Positions 52,493 through 61,540 of a stretch of DNA of 64,000 bases are shown piece after piece. Source of the DNA: Novosphingobium pentaromativorans US6-1 (GTDB taxonomy: Bacteria; Pseudomonadota; Alphaproteobacteria; Sphingomonadales; Sphingomonadaceae); assembly GCF_000767465.1 (NCBI RefSeq), contig NZ_CP009291.1, positions 1,567,501 to 1,631,500 on the forward strand. Reading direction: 5' to 3'. The notes under the pieces were generated by a model, which saw only the letters and a program-made list of their open reading frames with translations, was not told the origin of the DNA and did no database searches. Position 1 is the stretch's first letter. Each line of letters starts with the position of its first letter. The position numbers were made by a program, and so were the translations under genes.

Positions 52493-53053
52493 TCAGGCCT
52501 GCCCGGTAGCGTTGGACAGCAGCGCGGGATCGATGCCCTCGGCCTGCCAGGTCGCGTTCCACCGCTCATCCACGGGCGTATCGAACAAGACTTCGGGATG
52601 CGGGTCGGCCGCATACCAGCCGTGGTGGCGCATTTCGCCTTCCAGTTGCCCGGCGCCCCACCCCGCATAGCCAAGCGCCATCAGCCAGCGGCTCGGCCCG
52701 CGTCCCTCGGCTATGGCGCGCAGCACTTCCATCGAGGCCGAGAGTGCACAGAGCGGCTGAACCGCAATCGTGTCGGATCCGCCCCAATCGGTGGAATGGA
52801 GCACGAAGCCCCGCCCCGGCTCGACCGGCCCGCCGTTACAGACCGCACGGTCGGGCGCAGCGCCGGGATCGATGCCCAGCTCGTTCAGGACGTCATGGAA
52901 AGTCACGCCTTCGCGGACCTGACCGATGCCGATACCGAGCGCCCCGTTTTCGTCATGCACGCACATCACGTTGACCGAGCGCTCGAAACGGGGGTCGAAC
53001 ATGCCCGGCATGGCCAGCAGGATGCGGCCGGAAAGATATTGTTCTTCAGTCAC
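52493..53053 (-). CDS. YqgE/AlgH family protein
   Basis: A 186-residue protein matching the UPF0301 family: LSGRILLAMPGMFDPRFERS, VCNGGPVEPGRGFVLHSTDW and LMALGYAGWGAGQLEGEMR. The family is broadly conserved and its function is not settled. It converges on the mocA gene 7 bases away. Confidence 0.9.
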   Translation of the reverse strand: MTEEQYLSGRILLAMPGMFDPRFERSVNVMCVHDENGALGIGIGQVREGVTFHDVLNELGIDPGAAPDRAVCNGGPVEPGRGFVLHSTDWGGSDTIAVQPLCALSASMEVLRAIAEGRGPSRWLMALGYAGWGAGQLEGEMRHHGWYAADPHPEVLFDTPVDERWNATWQAEGIDPALLSNATGQA

Positions 53054-53313
53054 AAGGCAATTCTACGCCCTTGGGCAGGCCCGGCAAGCAGGATTGGCAC
53101 GCGAAAGGTTCGATCCGGCGCATCCGACGATGATGAACAACGGGAAACAGGGGCTTTGAAGCGCCGGCTCCCTCCCCCCGAAGGGAGCCGGCGCGCCCGT
53201 CTCGGAAATAAACCAAGCGGGTCACACCGGGGTAACTAACCGAAAGTTGCAGCAAGTTCCACTGTTCTCGTCAATAACTTGCAAGTGCTCGGGAGAAGGT
53301 TATCCAAGCGCGC
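53054..53313. promoter_or_regulatory. Upstream region of the TonB receptor with hairpin
   Basis: This is the divergent gap. A perfect 13-bp stem GCGCCGGCTCCCT/AGGGAGCCGGCGC with an 8-base loop lies at 53161-53194. No cobalamin-riboswitch core is visible and no clear Fur box was found. Both promoters probably lie here. Confidence 0.5.
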
Positions 53314-55359
53314 ATGTCAAAGGTTCGAAATCGATTTGTTGCAAGCACTTCATGCCTCATCGCCGGTGCGCTTACCTGTTCGTTGCCGGCACATGCGGCG
53401 GATTCGAACGACGGTCCGGCTGCGCCTATCGTCGTGACCGGACGCGGGTTGGAAGAAAGCCCCGCGACACCGGCCTACGACGTCGAGACCATCGCACGCG
53501 ACCAGATCGTGTCCAGTGCATCGGGCCGGATCGAGGACGTTCTTTCCTCCATCGCCGGGTTCCAGCAGTTCCGCCGCTCGGACAGCCGCTCGTCCAATCC
53601 TTCGGCACAGGGCGTGACCCTGCGCGCACTCGGCGGCAATGCCTCCAGCCGCACGCTGGTCCTGCTCGACGGTGTACCGATTGCCAATCCCTTCTTCGGC
53701 TACATCCCCCTCAGCGCCCTCGCGCCCGACCGACTCGCCTCGATCCGCGTGACCCGCGGCGGCGGCGCGGGCGCCTTTGGTACCGGCGCGGTATCGGGCA
53801 CGATCGAACTGACCAGTGCCGGGCCGCGCGACATGGGGCCCCTACAGGCTCTCGCCCTCGTCAACGACCGCGGAGAAACGCAGACTTCGGCAACGATCGC
53901 ACCCGATCTCGGAGCCGGCTTCCTCGTCGCCAGCGTGCAGTGGGACCGCGGCCAGGGTTTCTGGACGACGCCCAGGTCGCAGCGCGTCGATGCCTCGTCG
54001 CGGGCTGCCTATGACAGCTGGTCGGCCAGCCTGCGCGGCGTCGCTCCGCTCAACGACACCGTCGAGCTGCAGGCCTCGGCCATGGCCTATGACGACCAGC
54101 GCACCTTGCGCTTCAAGGGAGCGGATTCGACGTCGTCCGGCCAACAGGCCTCGCTGCGCCTTGTGGGGAGGGGCGATTGGCAGTTCGACGTTCTGGGCTA
54201 TGTCCAGGCGCAGGACTTTTCGAATGTCGTGATCAGCTCGACACGCTTCGTGAAGGCGCTGGATCAGGCCAAGACCCCGACGACGGCTATCGGCGGCAAG
54301 TTCGAGCTTCGCCCCCCAGTCGGCGAAGCGCACGTCCTCCGCATGGGCGCAGACGTCCGCCTGACCGAAGGGCGACTGCTGGAAATGCCCTACAACACTT
54401 TCACCGGCGCGCGCACCGCGATCCGCCGGGCCGGCGGTGATCAGTCCGACGTCGGCTTCTACGTCGAGGACGACTGGACGCTTGGCAAGCTCGTCCTAAC
54501 TGCGGGCGGGCGCGCGGACCGCTGGACGATCCGCAATGGATTCTACCGCGAAATCACGCCCAGCGGCGCGGTCAACGAGGACACGGCCTTCGCCGACCGT
54601 TCAGGCTGGACCGGCAATGTGCGCGGCGGCTTCGTCTGGCACGCCAGCGGAGCCCTTGCCCTGCGCGCAGCCGCCTATACTGGCATGCGCCTGCCCACGT
54701 TGAACGAACTCTACCGCCCCTTCGTCGTCTTTCCGGTGGAGACGCAGGCCAATGCCGCGCTCAGGCCGGAAAAGCTGCGCGGTTACGAAGTGGGTGTCGA
54801 CACCCGGCCGTTCGAGGCCCTGACCATTTCGCTGACGGCATTCGACAACAAGCTCAAGAACGCCATCGCCAATGTCACCATTTCCGATGACGGTAAACTG
54901 CGCCAGCGCCAGAACGTCGATGCAATCCGTGCCCGCGGGCTGGAGGCGACCGCAGCCCTCGACCTCGGGCAAGTGGAGTTCGACGGCTCGCTGAGCTGGA
55001 CCGATTCCAAGGTCGAGGCAAGCGGCATCCAGGCCGACCTCGACGGCATGCGCCCCTCGCAGGTTCCCAAGCTTGCGGCGAGCGGCACCATCGCGTGGCT
55101 GCCCAAGCCAGGCTGGCGCATTGCGGCGACGGTGCGCCACGTCGGCCGCCAGTTCGAGGACGACCGGGAAACGCAGGCGTTGCCTGCCGCCACCACGCTC
55201 GATGCCTATGTGAAGGTTCCCGTCATGCCGCTCGTCTCGGTGGTGCTCCGGGGCGAGAATCTCACCGACGAGACCATCGTCACACGCAATCAGCCCGGCT
55301 CCATCGACCTGGGCACGCCGCGCACCGTCTGGGCGGGGCTGCGCGTCGGTTTCCGCTAG
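53314..55359 (+). CDS. TonB-dependent outer-membrane receptor
   Basis: A 681-residue protein with a signal peptide (about 1-29, ALTCSLPAHA). The plug domain (ARDQIVSSASGRIEDVLSSI, LRALGGNASSRTLVLLDGVP, RVTRGGGAGAFGTGAVSGTI) and a 22-strand barrel follow, ending in TVWAGLRVGFR with a terminal aromatic-Arg pair. It brings in a large ligand such as a siderophore, cobalamin or oligosaccharide; the ligand is unknown. The barrel is of compact size. Confidence 0.92.
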   Translation: MSKVRNRFVASTSCLIAGALTCSLPAHAADSNDGPAAPIVVTGRGLEESPATPAYDVETIARDQIVSSASGRIEDVLSSIAGFQQFRRSDSRSSNPSAQGVTLRALGGNASSRTLVLLDGVPIANPFFGYIPLSALAPDRLASIRVTRGGGAGAFGTGAVSGTIELTSAGPRDMGPLQALALVNDRGETQTSATIAPDLGAGFLVASVQWDRGQGFWTTPRSQRVDASSRAAYDSWSASLRGVAPLNDTVELQASAMAYDDQRTLRFKGADSTSSGQQASLRLVGRGDWQFDVLGYVQAQDFSNVVISSTRFVKALDQAKTPTTAIGGKFELRPPVGEAHVLRMGADVRLTEGRLLEMPYNTFTGARTAIRRAGGDQSDVGFYVEDDWTLGKLVLTAGGRADRWTIRNGFYREITPSGAVNEDTAFADRSGWTGNVRGGFVWHASGALALRAAAYTGMRLPTLNELYRPFVVFPVETQANAALRPEKLRGYEVGVDTRPFEALTISLTAFDNKLKNAIANVTISDDGKLRQRQNVDAIRARGLEATAALDLGQVEFDGSLSWTDSKVEASGIQADLDGMRPSQVPKLAASGTIAWLPKPGWRIAATVRHVGRQFEDDRETQALPAATTLDAYVKVPVMPLVSVVLRGENLTDETIVTRNQPGSIDLGTPRTVWAGLRVGFR

Positions 55360-55422
55360 GCTTTCACCAACGGCTTGCGACAGGCTCTGGCCCTTCGCGC
55401 CTCCAGCGCATAAGGAAGCCCG

Positions 55423-56004
55423 ATGTCGCGCATGACCGTCAACGACCGGCCGGTCGAATTCGAGATGGATCCGCAGACGCCCCTGCTGTGGGCGCTGCGC
55501 GACGCTGCCAATCTCACCGGCACCAAGTATGGCTGCGGCATCGGCGATTGCGGGGCCTGCACGGTGCTGGTCGACGGCTCTCCGCTGCGGTCTTGCCTCA
55601 TCACCATTGCCGAGTGCGAAGGCCGCTTCGTCAAGACCATCGAAGGCCTTTCGGACGACCGTTCGCATCCGGTGCAACAGGCCCTCGTTGCCGAACAGGC
55701 GATCCAGTGCGGGTTCTGCACCCCGGGCATCGTCATCAACGCCGCGGCCCTGCTGGCGCGCAATCCCGATCCGGACGAAGCGGAAATCAAGCAGGCGATC
55801 CCCAACTTGTGCCGCTGCGGCGTCTATCCGCGCCTCGTGCGTGCGGTACAGCGCGCCGGCCGGGTCATGCGCCGCGAAGAGACGATCAGCGCCGCACCGG
55901 CACCGGGCATCACCGCCGAAGACGCTGCGCGGGCCGTTCCCGCGCTGGCGCCTGCAACCGCTTCCGCGGACACCGGCAGCGCCACCGACACACCCCAGGA
56001 ATAA
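55423..56004 (+). CDS. 2Fe-2S subunit of a molybdenum hydroxylase, IorA-like
   Basis: A 193-residue protein. The plant-type cluster is YGCGIGDCGACTVLVDGSPL with the later Cys in LRSC; the second all-helical cluster is QCGFCTPGIVINAAALL and NLCRCGVYPRLVRAV. It has the layout of isoquinoline 1-oxidoreductase alpha and aldehyde-oxidase small subunits, with an unusual Ala/Pro-rich tail. The large molybdopterin subunit expected next to it is absent from the window. Confidence 0.88.
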   Translation: MSRMTVNDRPVEFEMDPQTPLLWALRDAANLTGTKYGCGIGDCGACTVLVDGSPLRSCLITIAECEGRFVKTIEGLSDDRSHPVQQALVAEQAIQCGFCTPGIVINAAALLARNPDPDEAEIKQAIPNLCRCGVYPRLVRAVQRAGRVMRREETISAAPAPGITAEDAARAVPALAPATASADTGSATDTPQE

Positions 56005-56017
56005 TCAGGAGAAAGCC

Positions 56018-56362
56018 ATGAAGGCGACCATCTGGCACAACCCCAAGTGCGGCACCTCGCGCAAGACCCTCGCCGTGCTCGAGGAAACCCCGGGTATCGA
56101 GGTCGAGGTGATCGAATATCTCAAGAATCCGCCGAGCGCGGACAAGCTGGCGCAACTTTACAAGGATGCCGGGATCACGCCGCAGGAAGGCCTGCGCATG
56201 CGCGGCACCGACGCCGCCGAACGCGGGCTGCCCGATGCCGATGCCCAGACCGTTCTCGACGCCATGGCCGCCGAACCGATCCTGATCGAACGCCCCCTGG
56301 TGGAGACCGACAAGGGCGTCAGGCTGTGCCGTCCGCAAGACAAGGTCCACGAAATTCTCTGA
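56018..56362 (+). CDS. arsC: ArsC-family reductase (glutaredoxin type)
   Basis: A 114-residue thioredoxin-like protein from the ATG at 56018 with AGGAG upstream. The active Cys is Cys11 in NPKCGTSRKTLAVLEE, and EGLRMRG and ERPLVETDKGVRLCRPQDKV supply the arginines. It fits glutaredoxin-linked arsenate reductases, but no ars genes are adjacent, so a Spx/YffB-like role is also possible. Confidence 0.85.
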   Translation: MKATIWHNPKCGTSRKTLAVLEETPGIEVEVIEYLKNPPSADKLAQLYKDAGITPQEGLRMRGTDAAERGLPDADAQTVLDAMAAEPILIERPLVETDKGVRLCRPQDKVHEIL

Positions 56363-56456
56363 CCCTACAGGGTCGTTAACTTGCAAAGGTCGGAGGAATC
56401 TGCCACCGACTTTGCTGCACAAAAATGACGACAACAATGCGAGAGCTTCCGCCAGC

Positions 56457-57095
56457 ATGACCAGCACAGAGCTTGCCCGTGAGGCACTGCCCCAGAAGTT
56501 GAAGCGGAAAATCAAGCGGTCCCTCGGACCATGGGGCATCTTCATCGAAGGGTTCCTGCGCAATCCGGTGATGGTCGGCTCGATTGTCCCGTCGTCGCGA
56601 TTCACCATCAACCGCATGCTCAAGCCGGTCGACTGGGCGAACTGCAAACTCTTCGTCGAGTATGGCCCGGGCGTCGGCACCTTCTGCCAGCCGGTCCTCG
56701 ATCGTCTGCCGCGCGACGGCATGCTGATCGTGATCGACACCAACCCGCTCTTCATCGAGTACTTGCGCAAGAACATCAGCGACAGCCGCTTCAAGGCCGT
56801 GCTGGGTTCGGCTGCGGACGTCGAGGAAATCGTCAAGGCGCACGGTTTCGAAAAGGCGGATTACGTATTGTCCGGCCTGCCCTTCTCGACCCTGCCCGAG
56901 GGCGTCGGCCCCGCCATTGCCGCGGCGACGCACCGCGTGATCCGCAAGGGCGGCGCGTTCCTGGTCTACCAGTTCACGCCGCGTGCACGCGATTTCATGG
57001 CGCGCCATTTCAAGCGGATCGACAACGGCATGGAAGCGATAAACGTGCCGCCCTGCTTCCTCTACTGGGGCTGGAAGGACGAAGACGAGGGCTGA
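56457..57095 (+). CDS. SAM-dependent methyltransferase, PmtA/rRNA-adenine-methylase-like
   Basis: A 212-residue protein from the ATG at 56457; a TTG at 56412 gives a longer form. The SAM site is LFVEYGPGVGTFCQPVLDRL and the catalytic region is DYVLSGLPFSTLPEGVG. A basic amphipathic N-terminus (KLKRKIKRSLGPWGIFIEGF) suggests membrane contact, as in phospholipid N-methyltransferases of the PmtA type. Substrate not proven. Confidence 0.75.
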   Translation: MTSTELAREALPQKLKRKIKRSLGPWGIFIEGFLRNPVMVGSIVPSSRFTINRMLKPVDWANCKLFVEYGPGVGTFCQPVLDRLPRDGMLIVIDTNPLFIEYLRKNISDSRFKAVLGSAADVEEIVKAHGFEKADYVLSGLPFSTLPEGVGPAIAAATHRVIRKGGAFLVYQFTPRARDFMARHFKRIDNGMEAINVPPCFLYWGWKDEDEG

Positions 57096-57233
57096 GGCCC
57101 TCGCGCGCTTCCCCGCAATTCATCCCATCGACCGACGGCATTGCCCTTTTCGCGGGAGCGATAAGCCCTGCGCCGTCGCCGTCCGGTCGCGGTCCAGCCT
57201 GCCACGGCCATGGCGAAGGGCTGCAGCGCCCGC

Positions 57234-58049
57234 TCAGATGAACGGCGCGCTATCCGCCTCCGGGGTGTTCCCGGCAAGCTGGCGATGGCTCGCAGCGATG
57301 ATCGCCACGAGATAGAGCGCCATCAGCGCACTGAGGGCCGAACCGACCAGCGCCTCCACAATCATGGCCACATGATCGGGCGCCAGCAGCGCCAGGGGAA
57401 TGCCGATCAGGACATTGACCATGATCAGCAGGACGATGAACGCGACGATGAACAGGCCGTAGAAGGTCAGCAGGCGCGTGGTATTGCCAGCGGTCAGTTT
57501 CCAGGAGCGCGACAGCGCCGCAATCGGATTGGTGGCCTGCTCAACCGCGACGACAGCCGCCGTCAGCGAGAGCCGCACCGCCACGAAGACGGTGATCGCG
57601 GCCACGATGGCAACGCCCACGAACATTCCGGCCATTCCCGCCAGGGCGCCCAACAGGCCGATCACGGCCAATGCGACGAGTGCGAGGACGAAACCGCTGA
57701 TCAGCTGCGCGAGCAAGTAGGGGACGACCCCGCGCAATCCGCCCTTTATCGCCTCTCCCACCGTGGGCCGCCTGCTCCCGTCGAGAAGCCGCAGCAGCGC
57801 CAATGTGCCGAGAGCCTGTATCAGCGCCATCGGAATCAGCATGGGCATGATCGAGCTGTAGTAAGCCGTGACCATCTGGACCATCTGCTGCTCACTCATC
57901 CCCGCAGCCGGTTCGGGCTGCGGAAAGAAGATCGCGAAGGCAAGCTGCGGCAACATGAAGAACACGCCGGCAAGCGCAAGGACGACCTCGCGATTGGCCG
58001 AAACCGCACCCGAGGCCTGCTTCCAGGCAAGATTGCTGTCGAAATTCAT
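57234..58049 (-). CDS. Predicted multi-spanning membrane protein
   Basis: A 271-residue protein with about six membrane segments (starting VVLALAGVFFMLPQLAFAIF) and a central PTVGEAIKGGLRGVVPYLLA and TAGNTTRLLTFYGLFIVAFI. The look is that of the GPDPase-membrane/YciC-like group of sphingomonads. No catalytic motif is seen. It diverges from lipB. Confidence 0.75.
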   Translation of the reverse strand: MNFDSNLAWKQASGAVSANREVVLALAGVFFMLPQLAFAIFFPQPEPAAGMSEQQMVQMVTAYYSSIMPMLIPMALIQALGTLALLRLLDGSRRPTVGEAIKGGLRGVVPYLLAQLISGFVLALVALAVIGLLGALAGMAGMFVGVAIVAAITVFVAVRLSLTAAVVAVEQATNPIAALSRSWKLTAGNTTRLLTFYGLFIVAFIVLLIMVNVLIGIPLALLAPDHVAMIVEALVGSALSALMALYLVAIIAASHRQLAGNTPEADSAPFI

Positions 58050-58129
58050 GTTCTACTCCGCATGCCGTCGCACAGGCGCCAGCCTAAAGGCACTTGATAA
58101 CCGCAGGGAATGCCGCCACGCAACGCGGC

Positions 58130-58828
58130 ATGACGATCCCAGACACGCTTCCCGGTGATATCGAACTGCGGGTGAGCCGCGAGCCGGTGCCCTATCGCGC
58201 CGCGCTGGAGGAAATGCAGGTGCGCAATGCCGCTATCGCTGCGGGCGAGGCGCGCGAGCTGGTCTGGCTGCTGGAACATCCGCCGGTCTATACCGCAGGA
58301 ACCAGCGCGGCCTCCGCCGAACTGCTCGACCCGCGCTTCGAGGTGGTCGAGGCCGGGCGCGGCGGGCGCTATACCTATCACGGCCCGGGCCAGCGCGTCG
58401 GCTATATCCTGCTGGACCTGAAGAAGCGCGCCCGCGACGCCCGCGGTTTCGTCCATGCCGTGGAAGGCTGGGTGATCGATACCCTGCGGGACTTCGGGAT
58501 AGAGGGTTTCCGCAGCGAGGGCCGTATCGGGATCTGGACTCAGGACATCGACGGGCGCGAGGCGAAGATCGGCGCAATCGGCGTGCGCATCCGCAAATGG
58601 GTAACGATGCACGGATTTGCCGTGAACATCCGCCCCGACTTGTCGCATTTCACCGGCATCGTGCCTTGCGGTATCGAGGAATTCGGCGTTACCAGCCTTG
58701 CGCGGCTTGGTCATGACGTCGATTTCGACACATGGGACAAGGCGCTGATCGCAAGGGCCGATTCGTTCCTTGCCGCGCTTGAACGTCCCTGCCCGCCCGC
58801 CGACGGCAAACCGGAGACCCATGAATGA
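58130..58828 (+). CDS. lipB: Octanoyl-[ACP] transferase
   Basis: A 232-residue protein from the ATG at 58130 ([20 protein letters not shown]). The LipB motifs are [30 protein letters not shown], the catalytic Lys in [20 protein letters not shown] and Cys in [17 protein letters not shown]. It moves octanoate from ACP to lipoyl domains. Its stop overlaps a small lipoprotein gene by 4 bases. Confidence 0.93.
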   Translation: MTIPDTLPGDIELRVSREPVPYRAALEEMQVRNAAIAAGEARELVWLLEHPPVYTAGTSAASAELLDPRFEVVEAGRGGRYTYHGPGQRVGYILLDLKKRARDARGFVHAVEGWVIDTLRDFGIEGFRSEGRIGIWTQDIDGREAKIGAIGVRIRKWVTMHGFAVNIRPDLSHFTGIVPCGIEEFGVTSLARLGHDVDFDTWDKALIARADSFLAALERPCPPADGKPETHE

Positions 58829-59151
58829 TGCACCGGCATTTGAAGTTCTGGACGGCCCTCTCGATCGCCGGCGCCGCAGTGTCGAGCCTGGGCGGCTGCA
58901 AGGACAATGCCCCTGCCCCGAAGGAGGCTGCGGGCGACAAGTTGCTGCCGCGCTCGGTGACAGACGACATGCTGCCTTACGACACGGTTCGCTCGCAGTC
59001 CCCGCTGGCCAATCCGGAAGCGGCGGCAAGCGGCGATACGGGGCCCAGACCGGCAAGTGCACAGGCCACGGACGCGGCCGAAGAGGCGCAGGCCGCCGCA
59101 CAGGAAGCAACGGCCGCCGAAGCGGCGCAACCCGCTCCGCAGGCCGAATAA
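58825..59151 (+). CDS. Small lipoprotein
   Basis: A 108-residue protein with a lipobox (VSSLGGC, Cys24) after a short signal. The mature part is Ala/Glu/Pro-rich and low-complexity ([20 protein letters not shown]). Coupled to lipB by a 4-base overlap. No known family. It may be a periplasmic spacer or unstructured envelope protein. Confidence 0.7.
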   Translation: MMHRHLKFWTALSIAGAAVSSLGGCKDNAPAPKEAAGDKLLPRSVTDDMLPYDTVRSQSPLANPEAAASGDTGPRPASAQATDAAEEAQAAAQEATAAEAAQPAPQAE

Positions 59152-59162
59152 ACCGGACGCAG

Positions 59163-60101
59163 CTAAGCCGGACGCAGCAGGGCCGAGAGGCGCTGCCCCT
59201 CGGCAGCATTATCACCTTCGCCGGCCGCATCGATCACTTGCCGCGCGATGGCCAGGTGCGTGCGGTCGATCATGCGGCCCTGATGCGGCAGTGAAGCCTG
59301 ATCCGGGTTTGCCGAAAAGAGGGCGAGGATCTCGCGGGCCTGTGCCAGTTCCTCCCCGTTCGGGGTGAATGCGGCATTGATCGTCGCCACCTGTCCCGGG
59401 TGGATCGCGAACATCCCGGCAAATCCATCGGCGCGCGCTTGCTGCGCAGCTCTTGCAAGCCCGCGATCGTCCTCGAAACGCTCGAAAGGCGCATCCACGG
59501 CGACGGTTCTGCTGGCATGGGCAGTAAGAAGCGTCTGCGCCCGCACCAGGCGCGCCGCATCGCTCCGCTCGCCTTCGGCGCCGTGCAGGAGACTGCAGCC
59601 CATGGCGACACCGAGGCCCGCGGCGCTCCACGTCAGGCCGAACAGGCGCTGGTGCGGCGTATCGAGATATTGCGCCATGCCGAACAGGCCGCGCGGACTG
59701 TCGCCGGCGACGGGCATGATCCGCACCGAGTTGGCGGCGATGCCGTTTGCCTGCTCCAGCTCGTAGATTTCGCTGGCAAGTTGGCGGACCGCTTCCGGGC
59801 CGGTCGCTCCGGGAAGGATGATGCCATCCGGCGCGCCGGGCATGACCGCCAGAAGGTCGTCGCGCGATAACCCCGAATCGAGCGCGTTGATGCGCACCCA
59901 GCGTCCCATCTGCCGGTGTTCGAGCAGATTACGGCGGTGTACCGAGAGCCACTCGCACGCCATGGCGCGCGCCTCGCGCCTTGCCGCATCGGGCACGGTA
60001 TCGGCAAGATCGACAACGACCACATCCGCCCCGGTGCCCATGGCAAGGCCCAGCCGTTTCTCGCTGCTGCCCGGGACGACCAGCCAGGACCTGTACTTCA
60101 T
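59163..60101 (-). CDS. HpcH/HpaI-type CoA ester lyase
   Basis: A 312-residue TIM-barrel protein from the ATG at 60101 (MKYRSWLVVPGSSEKRLGLA). CitE-like features are LVVPGSSEKRLGLAM, DVVVVDLADTVPDAAR, VRINALDS and FAGMFAIHPGQVATINAAF. These enzymes cleave or form malyl-, citramalyl- or similar CoA esters. The exact substrate is unknown. Confidence 0.85.
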   Translation of the reverse strand: MKYRSWLVVPGSSEKRLGLAMGTGADVVVVDLADTVPDAARREARAMACEWLSVHRRNLLEHRQMGRWVRINALDSGLSRDDLLAVMPGAPDGIILPGATGPEAVRQLASEIYELEQANGIAANSVRIMPVAGDSPRGLFGMAQYLDTPHQRLFGLTWSAAGLGVAMGCSLLHGAEGERSDAARLVRAQTLLTAHASRTVAVDAPFERFEDDRGLARAAQQARADGFAGMFAIHPGQVATINAAFTPNGEELAQAREILALFSANPDQASLPHQGRMIDRTHLAIARQVIDAAGEGDNAAEGQRLSALLRPA

Positions 60102-60212
60102 CTTCAACGACCCGCCTTCCGCGATCGCGGCATGCCCCAGAGGCATGCCTCGCCGCACGAGGGTAGTCCGCCGCCCGTTAAGAAAATCTGGAAGCCGGCC
60201 CCAACAACCGGA

Positions 60213-61379
60213 TCACAGCGCCTTTTCGTAGATCGCGTATTCCCGGTTCACCTTGCTGTCGATGGCATCGGCGATCGCGACCATCCCCTGGTTGTCCTCG
60301 AGGATCCAGCCGATCTCGCCTCGCTGCGAATCGAACATCTGGGTCGCGGAACGCCGGATGTACTCGATCATCATGAAAGCGAGCTGGCTGGCAAGGCGCG
60401 AGGACTGCAGCTTCTTGCGCACGCCCATCAGCGGCACGCGCATGTCGGCCCGCTTGGGCTTGCGCAGCCACAGGGCCAGCTTGAGCCAGCCGAGCAGGGA
60501 CGGCTTGCCCTTCTTGCCGTTGATCCGCTTCTGCACCTGGTTGAGATCCGGCAGCGTCATCATGAAGGCCACCGGCTCGCCTTCGTACTCGGCAATGCGG
60601 ATCAGGCTGGGATGGACCAGCGGCTTCAGCTTCTTGCCGGTATGGGCGATTTCCCGGTCGGTGAAGGGCACGAAGCCCCAGTTGTCCGACCACGCATCGT
60701 TGAGGATGTCGCAGATGATCGCGGCTTCTTCGTCGAAACGCTTGAGATCGACTTCGCGCACGCGGATCTTGGCATTCTTTTCGCCCGAGGCGACGATGCG
60801 CTGGACCAGCGGCGGGAACTGCCTGGTCACATCCAGATCGTAGGTGTAGAGCGTCTTCGCCAGCGCGTAGCCCGCGCCCTCGATCCACGGCCGATAAGCG
60901 GCATTGTGGTGCGCCATCATCACCATCGGCGGGTGATCGAAGCCGCGAACCTGCAGGCCGGGCTCTTCCCATACGGACAGGTTCATCGGCGCCAGCACGC
61001 GGGTCATGCCCTCTTGACGCAGCCAGTTCTCGGCAGTTTCGATAAGGGCGCGGGCGACGTCCTCGTCCTCGGCCTCGATCGCGCCCCAGTTGCCCGTGCC
61101 CGGTCCCATGCCCTGCTCAAGCGGCAGGGTCAGCGCCAGTTCATCGATGTGCGCCGATATGCGCCCGACGATACGGCCCTCGCGCCGTGCCAGGAACAAC
61201 TGGCAACGGGCATGGTCGAAGAAAGGATTCTTGCCGGGCGTGAACTTCTCGAGCTCTTCCATGCGCAGATTGGGCACCCAATTTTGATCTTGCGCATTGA
61301 GACGATAGGCAACGTCGACGAAGGCCTTGATCTCGGCCTTGCCGGAAACGGGTGTGATGACTAGTTGGGCGTTCGCCAC
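60213..61379 (-). CDS. GNAT-fold protein, predicted acyltransferase-like
   Basis: 388 residues from a GTG at 61379 (VANAQLVITPVSGKAEIKAF); an upstream ATG at 61493 would add 38 low-quality residues. Two GNAT-like halves are seen: FLARREGRIVGRISAHID and VAFMMTLPDLNQVQKRING. The family is widespread in alphaproteobacteria beside lipid genes but without a proven reaction. It diverges from a desaturase gene. Confidence 0.7.
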   Translation of the reverse strand: MANAQLVITPVSGKAEIKAFVDVAYRLNAQDQNWVPNLRMEELEKFTPGKNPFFDHARCQLFLARREGRIVGRISAHIDELALTLPLEQGMGPGTGNWGAIEAEDEDVARALIETAENWLRQEGMTRVLAPMNLSVWEEPGLQVRGFDHPPMVMMAHHNAAYRPWIEGAGYALAKTLYTYDLDVTRQFPPLVQRIVASGEKNAKIRVREVDLKRFDEEAAIICDILNDAWSDNWGFVPFTDREIAHTGKKLKPLVHPSLIRIAEYEGEPVAFMMTLPDLNQVQKRINGKKGKPSLLGWLKLALWLRKPKRADMRVPLMGVRKKLQSSRLASQLAFMMIEYIRRSATQMFDSQRGEIGWILEDNQGMVAIADAIDSKVNREYAIYEKAL

Positions 61380-61540
61380 GATCCTGCCTTTGTTGTGTGC
61401 GAGAAGGATTATCGATACGCGACCTGCGTGCGGTCCCGGCATATTGTCAAGTCGGGCATGGCCGGAGATCGCGGCAACCCCGGCTCGAATCACGGAAATT
61501 CCCGGAATCGACCCACAGGAATGCTTTTTGGATTGATTGC

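Noticed and set aside
53054..53313. Cobalamin riboswitch or Fur box before the TonB receptor
   Set aside because: No B12-box-like segment or 19-bp Fur palindrome was found by eye.
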